Notes: a model not told the origin generated them from the sequence alone. DNA of 64,000 nt from Mucilaginibacter sp. UR6-1 (GCF_020880975.1 NZ_JAJIWP010000003.1:682001-746000); one strand, 5' to 3'; positions 42,426-51,674 are shown, numbered from the stretch's first letter. Numbers and translations are program-made.

Positions 42426-44528
42426 TCATTTATCCATAACGATGATCTTATAATCATTCAGTCGGTCGGCAATGAAACTTACATAGCCATCGGCATAAGT
42501 AAACTTGACCGGCCTGCCACTCAGCAGGTCGGTTACACGGGCGGGTTTATACCCGCTTTTTATTTTCAGGCTGATGTTGTATACCGGCAACGCTGGCAGG
42601 TAGCTGGTTGAACTTACGCCCGTAAGGTTGATAAGGTGGAGTATCAGTCCGTCATTATCGCTTTTATTTGTGGTAGTATTTTTAGCATACTGCTGCAATA
42701 CCGTTTCAACCTTCGGGTGCGCGTTGGTAAGGAGCTGCTTTCCGGCATCCGGGTAAATATTGTTCAGCACATCAAGTAGCAACTGCTTGTGTTCCTGGTA
42801 GCCGTTGTTATAATATAATCGCCCCACGTTAAATGGCAGCAATACCGCTTTGGCTGTGCCATGTTGTTTAATGGCCAGCATTTTGTCGCCGGTAATATCA
42901 TGCCCGCCAATAATTTCCGGCGGACCGGTACGGCCTTTAGCCAGCAGGGGCAAGCCTGTTTTATCCGCGGCAGACACATCATATAAGGCCAGGTTATACT
43001 TCATAAAAAGCATGGTTTGCCCTCTAAAGTTTTTAAAGATGGTTCTATCCTCGGGCACCAGGTAATTACCTGCCGCGTCATTAGTGAGGCTTTTTAGTTT
43101 AGCGCCAAATAATTCGTTTAGCAAAGCCGGGTTATCATTTAAGGCGATATTGGTGGCGATGATATTGGTGCCATTAGCTATGGCCGTTTTTAATTGTTTT
43201 ACGCCGCCATCGTTCAAAAAAGTAATATCGGGCAATATAATTACCTTGTAGTTTTTCAGCTTATCGCCACGGTTTTGCAGTTGGTTGTCCTCAATAATAT
43301 CAAAGGGGAGGTGCGCCTCCAGCAATATTTGCTGTATGCCACGATACTCCTGCGCGGGCGTGCCGTTAGGCCACGAACCGGGCGCTACCACGGCTATTTT
43401 AGCGATAGATGTATAGCGGCCAAAGTACGGCTCATACTTTTTGTGCAGACCGTATATCTTTTCGATGGCCTTGAAATTCCGTTCGTCCTCATAACCGCGG
43501 GTATCGCCCATCATGCTCAGGTCGAGGCCGGAACCGTGCGCCATATTCTGGTAAAGCCGTACTGATATCTCCTCCGGCTCAATAGCATTATAACGTGATT
43601 GAAAAGAGATCTGCTGTATGCTGGCATTGCTGATGATGTGATCCGGAAAGGTTTTACCCGCATTGTTCACATTATCCGCCGCGCTGTATGGCCATAGCGG
43701 TAAAGTTGGTACAGCCTGCGTTTCGTGCCTGATGATGTCCACATACTGATCGGTGTAGGTACAAATAGCCGCCTGCGGATTTTTACTTTTTACCAGTGTG
43801 TATAACCGTTTGCCCCATTCATCCAGCGTAAATTTTTTAAATTTCAGGTATTGCTGGTACAGGCTATCAGCCTTGTTCTCCTCAACAGGCAATGCCTTGC
43901 CGCCGCTAAATTCCGCGAAGCGTTTTTTATCATATTCATTTTGATCGATACCCATGTATCGGCCCTCGTAGGTATTGTTGGTCTGGTAGCCGGGCATGTT
44001 CAAAAATATTCCGTCGATAGGGTAGTTATCCATTACTTCGGTCACGATATCAAAGGCACGCTGCTGCACATAGGGCCCGTTGATGGATACGGTATACATG
44101 CCGGGGTTGGTCATGCGCTCACCTTTGGGCGATAGGTAGCACCAATCGGGGTGGGCTTTATAAATGCTCTCGTGCACACGGCTAAAATCAAACCGAACAA
44201 TAACCTTAATGCCCTGCTGATGGCATTTGGCTACTACATCCTTCAAAAAATCGCGCTTAACATAAGGGTTTTGATATTGGTAAGATAGTTTGGTAGGATA
44301 AAAGGCCATAATACCACCCGCGTTGATGATAAGCGTATTGGCCGAAAATTTAACCAGGTCGGTAACCAGCGAATCGGGGTTGAGGGTGGCTGCTTCATAA
44401 TCGGGCAGGTTGGTTTGTATCACCCTTAAATTATTACGTTTCCACCAGCCGGGGGTTGTGCTTTGTTGTTGCGCCCGGCCGGGAAGCCAGAGTAGTATCG
44501 CTATAAATACAAGTAGGGTTTTATTCAT
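42426..44528 (-). CDS. Exported GHL6-like putative glycoside hydrolase
   Basis: 700 residues with signal peptide TLLVFIAILLWLPGRAQ. Residues 30-350 look like a TIM barrel of the hypothetical glycosyl hydrolase 6 type (GIKVIVRFDFSRVHESIYKAHPDWCYLSP, DNYPIDGIFLNMPGY). A class-I glutamine-amidotransferase-like or beta-galactosidase-trimerisation-like domain follows (about 375-600; LKNYKVIILPDITFLNDGG, VLLPFNVGRLYYN). The C-terminal domain is beta-rich. Likely catalytic acids cannot be assigned with confidence and the substrate is unknown. It is probably periplasmic and co-transcribed with the AraC regulator upstream (14 bp). Confidence 0.78.
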   Translation of the reverse strand: MNKTLLVFIAILLWLPGRAQQQSTTPGWWKRNNLRVIQTNLPDYEAATLNPDSLVTDLVKFSANTLIINAGGIMAFYPTKLSYQYQNPYVKRDFLKDVVAKCHQQGIKVIVRFDFSRVHESIYKAHPDWCYLSPKGERMTNPGMYTVSINGPYVQQRAFDIVTEVMDNYPIDGIFLNMPGYQTNNTYEGRYMGIDQNEYDKKRFAEFSGGKALPVEENKADSLYQQYLKFKKFTLDEWGKRLYTLVKSKNPQAAICTYTDQYVDIIRHETQAVPTLPLWPYSAADNVNNAGKTFPDHIISNASIQQISFQSRYNAIEPEEISVRLYQNMAHGSGLDLSMMGDTRGYEDERNFKAIEKIYGLHKKYEPYFGRYTSIAKIAVVAPGSWPNGTPAQEYRGIQQILLEAHLPFDIIEDNQLQNRGDKLKNYKVIILPDITFLNDGGVKQLKTAIANGTNIIATNIALNDNPALLNELFGAKLKSLTNDAAGNYLVPEDRTIFKNFRGQTMLFMKYNLALYDVSAADKTGLPLLAKGRTGPPEIIGGHDITGDKMLAIKQHGTAKAVLLPFNVGRLYYNNGYQEHKQLLLDVLNNIYPDAGKQLLTNAHPKVETVLQQYAKNTTTNKSDNDGLILHLINLTGVSSTSYLPALPVYNISLKIKSGYKPARVTDLLSGRPVKFTYADGYVSFIADRLNDYKIIVMDK

Positions 44529-44542
44529 GCAGATGATATGCG

Positions 44543-45424
44543 TTAAGCCACATGCTCAATGTGGATGTAATTAGCCCGGTATTCAAGCGGGTGTTTGTTG
44601 GTTACCGCCTTAAACTGGTGGTAAAAATGCGATATATTGTTGTAGCCACAGGCGTAACCTATCTCGGCCACGTTCAGGTCCTGCTCGGCCAGCAGGCGGC
44701 ATGCATGGCCTATGCGCACCTCTATCAAAAAATCGAAATAGGTTTTCTTGGTCTTTGATTTAAAGTAGCGGCAAAACGAGTGCTTACCCATGGCGATCAG
44801 GTCAGCCACCTCCTCAATGGTTATCCTGTTTTGAAAATTATTAAAGGTGTATTCAAAAATCTTGTTTATGCGCGATTTATCGATGTTGTTAGCCTCATGG
44901 TTAAAACCGTTGCTTGATATGGTTGCGTATTCCTGTGTTGATGCGATAAGTTCCAGTACGGTCAGTAAATGCACAATGCGCTTGCCCGGCGGCTCGTTCA
45001 GCATATCATCAATTAGTTTGGCCACTTTTTTACGGGTTTCGCCATGTATGCGCAGACCAAGTTTAGCGCATTCCAGCAAACGGGTAATATGTTTCAGTTC
45101 GGGTAAACTAAGCAGGTGATTACCCCACAATTCCTGCTGAAACAGTACAACTACCGATTCGCCTATCCTTTCGTCCGTACGCTGCATGTATTTTTTTTCG
45201 TGCCTGAAAGTATGCGGCAAATTTGAGCCGAACAAAAAGGTATCGCCGTTTTTAAACGGGCCAACATGGTCGCCTATTAAGCAGGTGCCCGAGCTGCGCT
45301 TTATCAGCAATAGCTCAATCTCGGGGTGGTAATGCCAAGAACTCAGCATGGCCTCGCCAACATCCTTATGTACGTTAAAGGAATGGTCGGGCGTTGGCGT
45401 AGCTTTTTTCAGGATAGCTTTCAT
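44543..45424 (-). CDS. AraC family transcriptional regulator with cupin sensor domain
   Basis: 293 residues. The N-terminal cupin (about residues 10-110) has SWHYHPEIELLLIKRSSGTCLIGDHVGPF and GDTFLFGSNLPHTFRH with its metal- or sugar-binding His residues. The C-terminal AraC DNA-binding domain has two helix-turn-helix motifs, ITIEEVADLIAMGKHSFCRYFKSKT and DLNVAEIGYACGYNNISHFYHQFKAVT. It senses a small molecule and probably controls this locus. It lies upstream of, and on the same strand as, the GHL6-like gene. Repeated sites in its own upstream region suggest autoregulation. Confidence 0.93.
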   Translation of the reverse strand: MKAILKKATPTPDHSFNVHKDVGEAMLSSWHYHPEIELLLIKRSSGTCLIGDHVGPFKNGDTFLFGSNLPHTFRHEKKYMQRTDERIGESVVVLFQQELWGNHLLSLPELKHITRLLECAKLGLRIHGETRKKVAKLIDDMLNEPPGKRIVHLLTVLELIASTQEYATISSNGFNHEANNIDKSRINKIFEYTFNNFQNRITIEEVADLIAMGKHSFCRYFKSKTKKTYFDFLIEVRIGHACRLLAEQDLNVAEIGYACGYNNISHFYHQFKAVTNKHPLEYRANYIHIEHVA

Positions 45425-45838
45425 AATTCAGCGTTGTTTGGTTTACAGGTCAACATGTTACATAGCATCAGTTTTATATGGCTTTCGCGGCAAACATGCC
45501 ACAACAAAGCAGCAGGCAACATGGTACACAATGCCGCTGGTATTCAATAAAGGTTGATGCTGTAACACATTAAATAGGTCAGGTTTTTATTTATAAATTG
45601 GTTTAACTAATATAGTAAACAAATACGCACTGTCAATACTTAGTTAATATAATACACGGTAATTGAATGGGTTGGCAAGGTATACCGCGCTAAATTGCCA
45701 TACTTGCTGTGTGCGATGTTAACCAAATTGTGCGGTTTTTTTTCAAGTTTGCAAAAGCCGTTTTTTTGCCTGCCTAAAATGCTACTTTAGTGGCAGCCGC
45801 AATCAATTATTTACTAATTAAACCATTTATACCTGCCC
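45425..45838. promoter_or_regulatory. Divergent regulatory region between araC-type gene and gntP
   Basis: 414 bp without a gene. It has three direct copies of AACATGnnACA at 45452-45462, 45493-45503 and 45518-45528, in the part next to the AraC gene. The rest is AT rich. A TACTTTAG at 45783-45790 before gntP is a partial match to the -7 consensus, without a well-spaced -33 TTG. Confidence 0.45.
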
Positions 45839-47149
45839 ATGCTTATAGTTTTTTTGTGCATTGTATTGCTTATTGTACTGGTAAGCTGGTTCAAGATCAA
45901 TCCCTTCATCGCATTCCTTATCGTGGCCATTGTTGCGGGCTTGTTGCTGCAAATACCGGCGGCAAAGCTGCTGTCGTCCATACAAAAAGGCCTGGGCGAT
46001 ACCCTGGGCTCCTTAGCCGTGATTATTTGCCTCGGGGCCATGCTGGGTAAGCTGGTGGCGGTTAGCGGGGCGGCGCAAAAAATAGCGTCGGTAATGGTTA
46101 ACGCGGTAGGTATAAAATATATACAGTGGGCGCTGGTTGCTACGGGCTTTATTATCGGCATCCCGCTGTTTTACGGTATCGGCTTTGTGCTGATGGTGCC
46201 GCTTATCTTTTCGGTAGTATATAAGTATAAGCTGCCCGCGGTTTTCATTGGCCTGCCTATGCTGGCCTCACTATCGGTTACACATGGTTTTCTGCCGCCG
46301 CATCCTTCGCCCGCAGCACTGGTGGTACAGTTTAACGCCAATATGGGCATCACGCTCATGTATGGATTAATCATCGCCATACCTACCATTATTTTAGCCG
46401 GACCGGTATTCGCGCAAACCCTGAAAAAAATCCCTTCAAGTCCGCTGTCTACCTTCAGGCCGGAGGATATACCTGCTGATAAATTGCCCGGTGCTTTCAG
46501 GAGCTTTGGCATAGCCCTGCTGCCGGTATTTTTACTCATGGGTACCTCGGCGTTGCCCGCAATAATCAATCTATCTGCCGATGCGGCAAAATGGCTGACA
46601 TTGATCGGTGATCCATCCGTAGTAATGCTCATCACATTAGGCGTCGCATCGTATTTTTTGGGTACAGCCCAAGGCCGCAGCATGAGCGAACTGAACACTA
46701 TTTATACTGACGCGGTAAAGGATGTGGCACTCATCCTGCTCATCATCGGCGGCTCGGGCGCGTTCAAGCAGGTATTGGTTGATAGCGGTGTAGATAAGCA
46801 GATCGGTTATCACCTGCAGCAGTTACCGCTTGATCCGTTGGTGTTAGGCTGGCTCATTGCCGCTATCATTCGTGCCAGTTTAGGTTCGGCAACAGTGGCC
46901 GGGCTTACGGCGGCGGGTATTGTGGCCCCTCTGGTTATTCAGTCGCACGCCAACCCTAACCTGATGGTGTTGGCTATAGGCGCGGGCAGCCTGGCCTTTT
47001 CGCATGTTAACGATTCGGGTTTCTGGCTGTTTAAGGAGTATTTTAATTTGAGCATGAAGGATACCTTCCGGTCATGGTCCGCCATGGAGTCGCTTATCGC
47101 CGTTATTGGCCTGGGCGGTGTTATGCTTATAAAAACTTTTATGGGTTAA
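45839..47149 (+). CDS. GntP family gluconate:H+ symporter
   Basis: A 436-residue polytopic membrane transporter with about 12-14 hydrophobic segments. It has the GntP pattern: NPFIAFLIVAIVAGLL, GDTLGSLAVIICLGAMLGKLV, IGIPLFYGIGFVLMVPL, THGFLPPHPSPAALV and GSLAFSHVNDSGFW. It brings gluconate or a related aldonate into the cytosol with protons. It is followed after 111 bp by 6-phosphogluconate dehydrogenase, so the two probably act together. No gluconate kinase gene is visible nearby. Confidence 0.93.
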   Translation: MLIVFLCIVLLIVLVSWFKINPFIAFLIVAIVAGLLLQIPAAKLLSSIQKGLGDTLGSLAVIICLGAMLGKLVAVSGAAQKIASVMVNAVGIKYIQWALVATGFIIGIPLFYGIGFVLMVPLIFSVVYKYKLPAVFIGLPMLASLSVTHGFLPPHPSPAALVVQFNANMGITLMYGLIIAIPTIILAGPVFAQTLKKIPSSPLSTFRPEDIPADKLPGAFRSFGIALLPVFLLMGTSALPAIINLSADAAKWLTLIGDPSVVMLITLGVASYFLGTAQGRSMSELNTIYTDAVKDVALILLIIGGSGAFKQVLVDSGVDKQIGYHLQQLPLDPLVLGWLIAAIIRASLGSATVAGLTAAGIVAPLVIQSHANPNLMVLAIGAGSLAFSHVNDSGFWLFKEYFNLSMKDTFRSWSAMESLIAVIGLGGVMLIKTFMG

Positions 47150-47260
47150 TATAACACATTCATTCGCTCAAATGTTATCAGTACTGATATGTTAATTTGT
47201 ACTCAATTCATCATTTAAACTATTGGCCGGGCTAACATACATCCGGTTATACCAAATAAT

Positions 47261-48238
47261 ATGGAAAATAATAAATACGGAATTATAGGCCTGGGTAAAA
47301 TGGGTGCCAACCTTGCTTTGCAGGCTGCCGAAAAAGGCTATACCATACTGGGCTATGATAAGTTTGTGCCGATCATCCCCGAACAGCAAAACCTGCAGAT
47401 AGTTGACGAACTGGCTACCCTGGTGGCAGGATTAGATCGCCCGCGCAAAATATTCATTTACATACCCGCCGGCCCGGCTATTGATAGCGTGATCACCGAG
47501 TTAAAACCCCTGCTTGAGGAGGGTGATATTATTATCGATGGCGGCAACTCTTACTGGGGCGACAGCATTCGCCGTGCCGAAAAACTGAAGGAAGAAGGCC
47601 TGCACCTGATAGACTGCGGTACCAGCGGCGGCATAAACGGTGCCCGTAACGGTGCCTGTTTTATGGTAGGCGGCGATAAGGATGCCGTTGGGCAGATTGA
47701 AGGTTTGCTGCGCGATCTGGCTGTACCGCATGGCTACTCATACACCGGTAACTCCGGCTCGGGGCATTTTGTAAAACTGGTGCATAATGGCATTGAGTTT
47801 GGTATGCTGCAGGCTATTGGCGAAGGTATGGCCCTGCTGGAGGGCTACCGCGAAAAGCTGGACGTAAGCGATATACTGCACACCTGGAACCATGGCTCGG
47901 TAGTACGCTCGTGGCTGGTGGAGCTGATGAAGCAGTTGTATGATGAAAAACAAGGCTACAACGTACCATCGTACGTGGAAGATACCGGCGAGGTAAACTG
48001 GCTGGTGAGCGATGCCATGAGTATGGAAGTAGCCATACCGGTTATAGCACAATCAGTTATGCAATTGATCGCCTCGCGAGATGGGGCTAACATTGCGCCG
48101 CGCGCCATCGCCATGATGCGTAACGGGTTTGGCGGGCATCCATTCGGGCCCGAGGCGGGCATTGAGCATGAGCGCCATTTTGGCCGGGTAGGGGGCTTCC
48201 CGCCCGTAAATATGGATCCGGGCATTGTACAGTCGTAA
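47261..48238 (+). CDS. 6-phosphogluconate dehydrogenase, decarboxylating (short form)
   Basis: 325 residues, the short GntZ/YqeC-type form (about 300 residues) rather than the 470-residue Gnd. An N-terminal Rossmann domain starts YGIIGLGKMGANLALQA. The substrate-binding segments are IDGGNSYWGDS, IDCGTSGGINGARNGACFMVGGD and HFVKLVHNGIEFGMLQ, with catalytic Lys. It oxidises 6-phosphogluconate to ribulose-5-phosphate and CO2, probably with NAD+. It sits next to the gluconate permease and may feed gluconate to the pentose-phosphate pathway. Confidence 0.93.
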   Translation: MENNKYGIIGLGKMGANLALQAAEKGYTILGYDKFVPIIPEQQNLQIVDELATLVAGLDRPRKIFIYIPAGPAIDSVITELKPLLEEGDIIIDGGNSYWGDSIRRAEKLKEEGLHLIDCGTSGGINGARNGACFMVGGDKDAVGQIEGLLRDLAVPHGYSYTGNSGSGHFVKLVHNGIEFGMLQAIGEGMALLEGYREKLDVSDILHTWNHGSVVRSWLVELMKQLYDEKQGYNVPSYVEDTGEVNWLVSDAMSMEVAIPVIAQSVMQLIASRDGANIAPRAIAMMRNGFGGHPFGPEAGIEHERHFGRVGGFPPVNMDPGIVQS

Positions 48239-48267
48239 AAAGGTTACAGGCTTTAACTTGCAGGTTA

Positions 48268-48296
48268 TTGATATAATGTATAGCATTGTATATCAA
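48268..48296. promoter_or_regulatory. Inverted-repeat operator candidate
   Basis: TTGATATA (48268-48275) and TATATCAA (48289-48296) are perfect 8-bp reverse complements with a 13-bp spacer, 13 bp before the carboxylesterase ATG. The repeat could bind a dimeric regulator. Confidence 0.35.
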
Positions 48297-48309
48297 TTAT
48301 AATCTCCTT

Positions 48310-49830
48310 ATGAAAAACATATTTCTTCTTTTGCTGATGATCGGCATCTCGCCTGCCTTTGCGCAAAATCCACAGGTAAAAACAGCCAACGGTTTACTGG
48401 AAGGCGTTACCGAAGCCAGCGGCATACGCTCCTATAAAGGCATCCCCTTTGCGCAGCCACCGGTTGGCGATCTGCGTTGGAAGGCCCCTCAACCTTTGCA
48501 AAACTGGATGGGCGTACGCAAAGCCGATAAGTTTGGTCCGCAGGCCATGCAGCGCTTTATATTTAGCGATATGCTTTTTCGCAGCAATGGCAAAAGCGAG
48601 GATTGCCTGTATTTGAATGTATGGACTCCCGCTAAAAAAGGCAATGAAAAACTGCCCGTGCTGGTTTATTTTTACGGTGGCGGCTTTGTGGCCGGCGATG
48701 GTTCCGAACTGCGTTATGATGGCGAAAGCATGGCCCAAAAAGGCATTGTAAGCATCACGGTGAATTACCGCCTGGGTGTGTTCGGCTTTATGGCGCACCC
48801 TGAGCTTACTGCCGAATCACCCAACCATGCCTCGGGCAACTATGGTTTGCTGGATCAGCACGCTGCCCTGGAGTGGGTTAAAAAAAATATAGCGGCCTTT
48901 GGCGGTGATCCGTCAAAGGTTACCATAGCGGGCGAGTCGGCTGGCTCCATGTCGGTTAGCGCGCAAATGGCATCGCCATTATCCAAAGGCTTATTTAGCG
49001 GCGCTATTTGCCAAAGCGGTGCCATATTGGGCAATCTTACGCCAACGCCGCACGAGCAGGCCGAACAAATGGGCGTAAAGTTCGCTACTACTACGGGGGC
49101 AACTACATTGGCCGATCTGCGCAAAATACCGGCCGATAAACTGCTCGAGCTATCGGGCAACGCACGTTTCGCGCATATTATTGATGGTTACTTTTTGACC
49201 GAGAAGCCGGAAGCTACCTTTGCCGCGGGCAGGCAAATGAATGTACCACTGCTTGCCGGGTGGACATCCGCCGAGGTAGGTTACCAGGGCGTGTTGGGTA
49301 TGCATCCGCCAACATTGGCCATTTATAAGGATGCTATTCAAACTCTTTACCCGGATAATGCCGCCAAAATATTGGAAGCTTACCCCGCCGCTACGGATAG
49401 TGAAGTAAAGCAGGTGGCTACCCAACTGGCATCCGACAGGTTTATCGCTTACAGCACCTGGAAAATTGTGGATATGCACAGCAAGTCGGGCAAAAAGAAT
49501 GTGTACCGCTATCTGTTTTCACAAAAACGACCGGATACCACACTGATAGGCGCGCCCCATGCTTCGGATATCGAATATTCGCTGGGTAACCTGCCGCTCA
49601 TAAAGGCTTTTAAATGGACACCGGCCGACTACAAAGCATCGCAAATAACACAGGATTACTTTGCCAATTTTATTAAAACCGGTAATCCTAACGGCAAAGG
49701 TTTACCCGTGTGGAATGAGGTAAAAAGCGGCAAGCCACCAGTGCAGGTGTTGGCTGCCGAAACTGTTGCCAAACCCGATGATACGGCCAAACGCTACGCG
49801 CTGATGGACGAACTGACTGTTAAAAAGTGA
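48310..49830 (+). CDS. Type-B carboxylesterase
   Basis: 506 residues from the ATG at 48310, which gives signal peptide MKNIFLLLLMIGISPAFA. The cholinesterase/carboxylesterase-B fold begins VKTANGLLEGVTEASGIRSYKGIPFA. The oxyanion hole is VYFYGGGFVAG, nucleophile Ser210 is in VTIAGESAGSMSV, and the catalytic His is in IGAPHASDIEY. It hydrolyses carboxylic esters in the periplasm; the substrate is unknown. The gene is preceded by an inverted repeat and ends 24 bp before the stop of the convergent sce7725 gene. Confidence 0.92.
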   Translation: MKNIFLLLLMIGISPAFAQNPQVKTANGLLEGVTEASGIRSYKGIPFAQPPVGDLRWKAPQPLQNWMGVRKADKFGPQAMQRFIFSDMLFRSNGKSEDCLYLNVWTPAKKGNEKLPVLVYFYGGGFVAGDGSELRYDGESMAQKGIVSITVNYRLGVFGFMAHPELTAESPNHASGNYGLLDQHAALEWVKKNIAAFGGDPSKVTIAGESAGSMSVSAQMASPLSKGLFSGAICQSGAILGNLTPTPHEQAEQMGVKFATTTGATTLADLRKIPADKLLELSGNARFAHIIDGYFLTEKPEATFAAGRQMNVPLLAGWTSAEVGYQGVLGMHPPTLAIYKDAIQTLYPDNAAKILEAYPAATDSEVKQVATQLASDRFIAYSTWKIVDMHSKSGKKNVYRYLFSQKRPDTTLIGAPHASDIEYSLGNLPLIKAFKWTPADYKASQITQDYFANFIKTGNPNGKGLPVWNEVKSGKPPVQVLAAETVAKPDDTAKRYALMDELTVKK

Positions 49831-49854
49831 TAATGAAATCAGATTATGACTAAA

Positions 49855-50772
49855 TTATATTAAACTTGACATCAATTCTATATGATGCATCATCGAAGCT
49901 TTTTTTGCAGCTCCTAATTGTGGATTATGTTTTGTATTGTGCCAACCTCTGTATAATGTTAAGCCTGATGAAGATAGAGGTGTTATATTGGGATTTGTTA
50001 CTAACAAGCTATTAGCTTCCGCGAATTTAGGAGCGGTTAAGCCTTTTGTTTTAGATTGATAAGTCGATGAAAAATGATGAGTTATAAGACCCTTCGGAGA
50101 ATGCCTTGTGATGTGCAATGTCACTATATATGTTGCACCTCCACCATCAGAAAAATAATCTCCTATAGTTAGATAATCTCCTATACCAAACCAACCGTTG
50201 TTTCTATATGTTTCGAAATTTGAATTGAATGCACTTGTTTGTTGATAATCTCTATTTCTGGATTTGCGTTGGAAACCATTGCTTATCAATACCAATCTCG
50301 GGTGATTAATAAATGCAGCTTTAGTTTGGTTTGAAACTTTTGTATCGTCAAATAAAATATAATCTACTGAGTTTGCCAATATAGCTGAATTAATTGCAGC
50401 TAATTCAGCTGGGAATGGATCATGACGGAATATTAAAGACTTACTTAAATTAGAATTTGATGTTAAAAAAGCATTCAAGTCTGCTAAACTAAATCGCTCG
50501 TCAATCAAAAAACCTATTATTAAATTTTGATGATTGGCTAAATTTGTGTCTATCAAATTCTGAACATTAGCAATTGTAAGCGAACCGTAATAAGGATTAA
50601 TTATTAATATAAGTGGAACTCCTTGACCTGCTATTCGGTCGTATAATCCTTTTGCTCGACTGGTTAAATTGATTGGTTCTAAAATCGGTAATGTGTTTGA
50701 AAATACGGTAGAGGAAACTTCAGTTAACGCTTCAAGTTCAAACTGTTTACCTCTTAAATAAGGGAAATACAT
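49855..50772 (-). CDS. sce7725 family protein
   Basis: 305 residues. The start MYFPYLRGKQFELEALTEV and LPILEPINLTS, then IINPYYGSLTIANVQNL and FRKDPF-like FRHDPFP, match the sce7725 family that I recall as always paired with sce7726. The rest includes ADLNAFLTSNSNLSKS, SVDYILFDDTKVS and WFGIGDYLTIGDYFSDGGGA. It has no signal peptide or transmembrane helix. The fold may be a TIM-like barrel and no catalytic site is known. The gene is AT-rich compared with its neighbours. It is 23 bp downstream of the sce7726 gene and probably translated from the same message. Confidence 0.85.
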   Translation of the reverse strand: MYFPYLRGKQFELEALTEVSSTVFSNTLPILEPINLTSRAKGLYDRIAGQGVPLILIINPYYGSLTIANVQNLIDTNLANHQNLIIGFLIDERFSLADLNAFLTSNSNLSKSLIFRHDPFPAELAAINSAILANSVDYILFDDTKVSNQTKAAFINHPRLVLISNGFQRKSRNRDYQQTSAFNSNFETYRNNGWFGIGDYLTIGDYFSDGGGATYIVTLHITRHSPKGLITHHFSSTYQSKTKGLTAPKFAEANSLLVTNPNITPLSSSGLTLYRGWHNTKHNPQLGAAKKASMMHHIELMSSLI

Positions 50773-50795
50773 GTGATTAAGGATTTAATGGTTAC

Positions 50796-51674
50796 TTAAT
50801 CAAATATACATATTTTGTCATATAATAAAGTGCAAGTTTTTTTTGGTATCTCCCGTCCTAAAAATAGCATCTTTAAAGCTGGATGGCACTCTGTAATCAA
50901 TTCAAACTGATACGGTAGTGGTTTACGAGATTTGAGGGCCTCTGTAAATACTCTACGAGCGTCATCTGGGTTTAAATTAATAAACCAATTGTGACAAAAG
51001 CCATATATTAAAGCCGTACCCATAGCGGGAATTTTTGATACATACTTTTCATAAGCTTTAATAAGCTCTGATTGTCGAAGAGTAAAAACTGCTTTTATTG
51101 GATCAAACAATTCCTGGTTTGATACTGCTTTACGGATTTCTATTAATGTTCCGTTATCGTCTAAAACTATAATCCCAATGCTATTATCAAGCTTTTTCTT
51201 TAATAATTTAACTGCGGCTTGATGAGTGACTATATTAATCTTATCATATATTGTTTTATAGGAATCAATTTGACTTGGAAGTCTGTCAAGGCTGTCCAGT
51301 TCTGTTTTAATCTCATACGCTACAGTACTTCCATTTATTATAATTATATCCGCAATCGATAAATTTGATGATACTTCTTTGAGTAGTGTTGCTGAATTGT
51401 CGTTGTGATATTTTAAAAGGAGTTGATTTGCAATTTCATTCATATAAATGTATTCACATCTATAATTTAATTTAAGGTAGTCGTAAGTCAACTGTAATCC
51501 TTTAATTAAATTCCAATCATCGTCATTGGGGTAAATGCCACTATCCTTTATTAGGAATTCAATATTTTTTTCATCTGAAAAGTTCTGTAATTTTTTTAAC
51601 AACGATGGGCTAAAAAGTTGTGCAAGAGCGTAATTATAAGCTTTTTTGTTTTGCCTATTTTTAATGTTTTGCAT
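50796..51674 (-). CDS. sce7726 family protein with PD-(D/E)XK-like nuclease residues
   Basis: 292 residues. The N-terminal region is helical (YALAQLFSPSLLKKLQN). Residues 80-140 carry Glu80, Asp109 (LSIADIIIING), Glu121-Ile-Lys123 (AYEIKTELD) and Gln135 (RLPSQIDSY), the order and spacing of a PD-(D/E)XK nuclease core. The same stretch (EIKTELDSLDRLPSQIDSY) is the hallmark of the sce7726 family. The C-terminal half is helical with Cys residues near its end. It is cytosolic and AT-rich. The pair is often found as an accessory cassette, and a role in defence against foreign DNA is inference. Confidence 0.85.
   Translation of the reverse strand: MQNIKNRQNKKAYNYALAQLFSPSLLKKLQNFSDEKNIEFLIKDSGIYPNDDDWNLIKGLQLTYDYLKLNYRCEYIYMNEIANQLLLKYHNDNSATLLKEVSSNLSIADIIIINGSTVAYEIKTELDSLDRLPSQIDSYKTIYDKINIVTHQAAVKLLKKKLDNSIGIIVLDDNGTLIEIRKAVSNQELFDPIKAVFTLRQSELIKAYEKYVSKIPAMGTALIYGFCHNWFINLNPDDARRVFTEALKSRKPLPYQFELITECHPALKMLFLGREIPKKTCTLLYDKICIFD

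Noticed and set aside
45765..45790. gntP promoter from TTTG (45765) and TACTTTAG (45783)
   Set aside because: Spacing of 14 bp is too short for the Bacteroidota -33/-7 pair, and the -7 box is imperfect.
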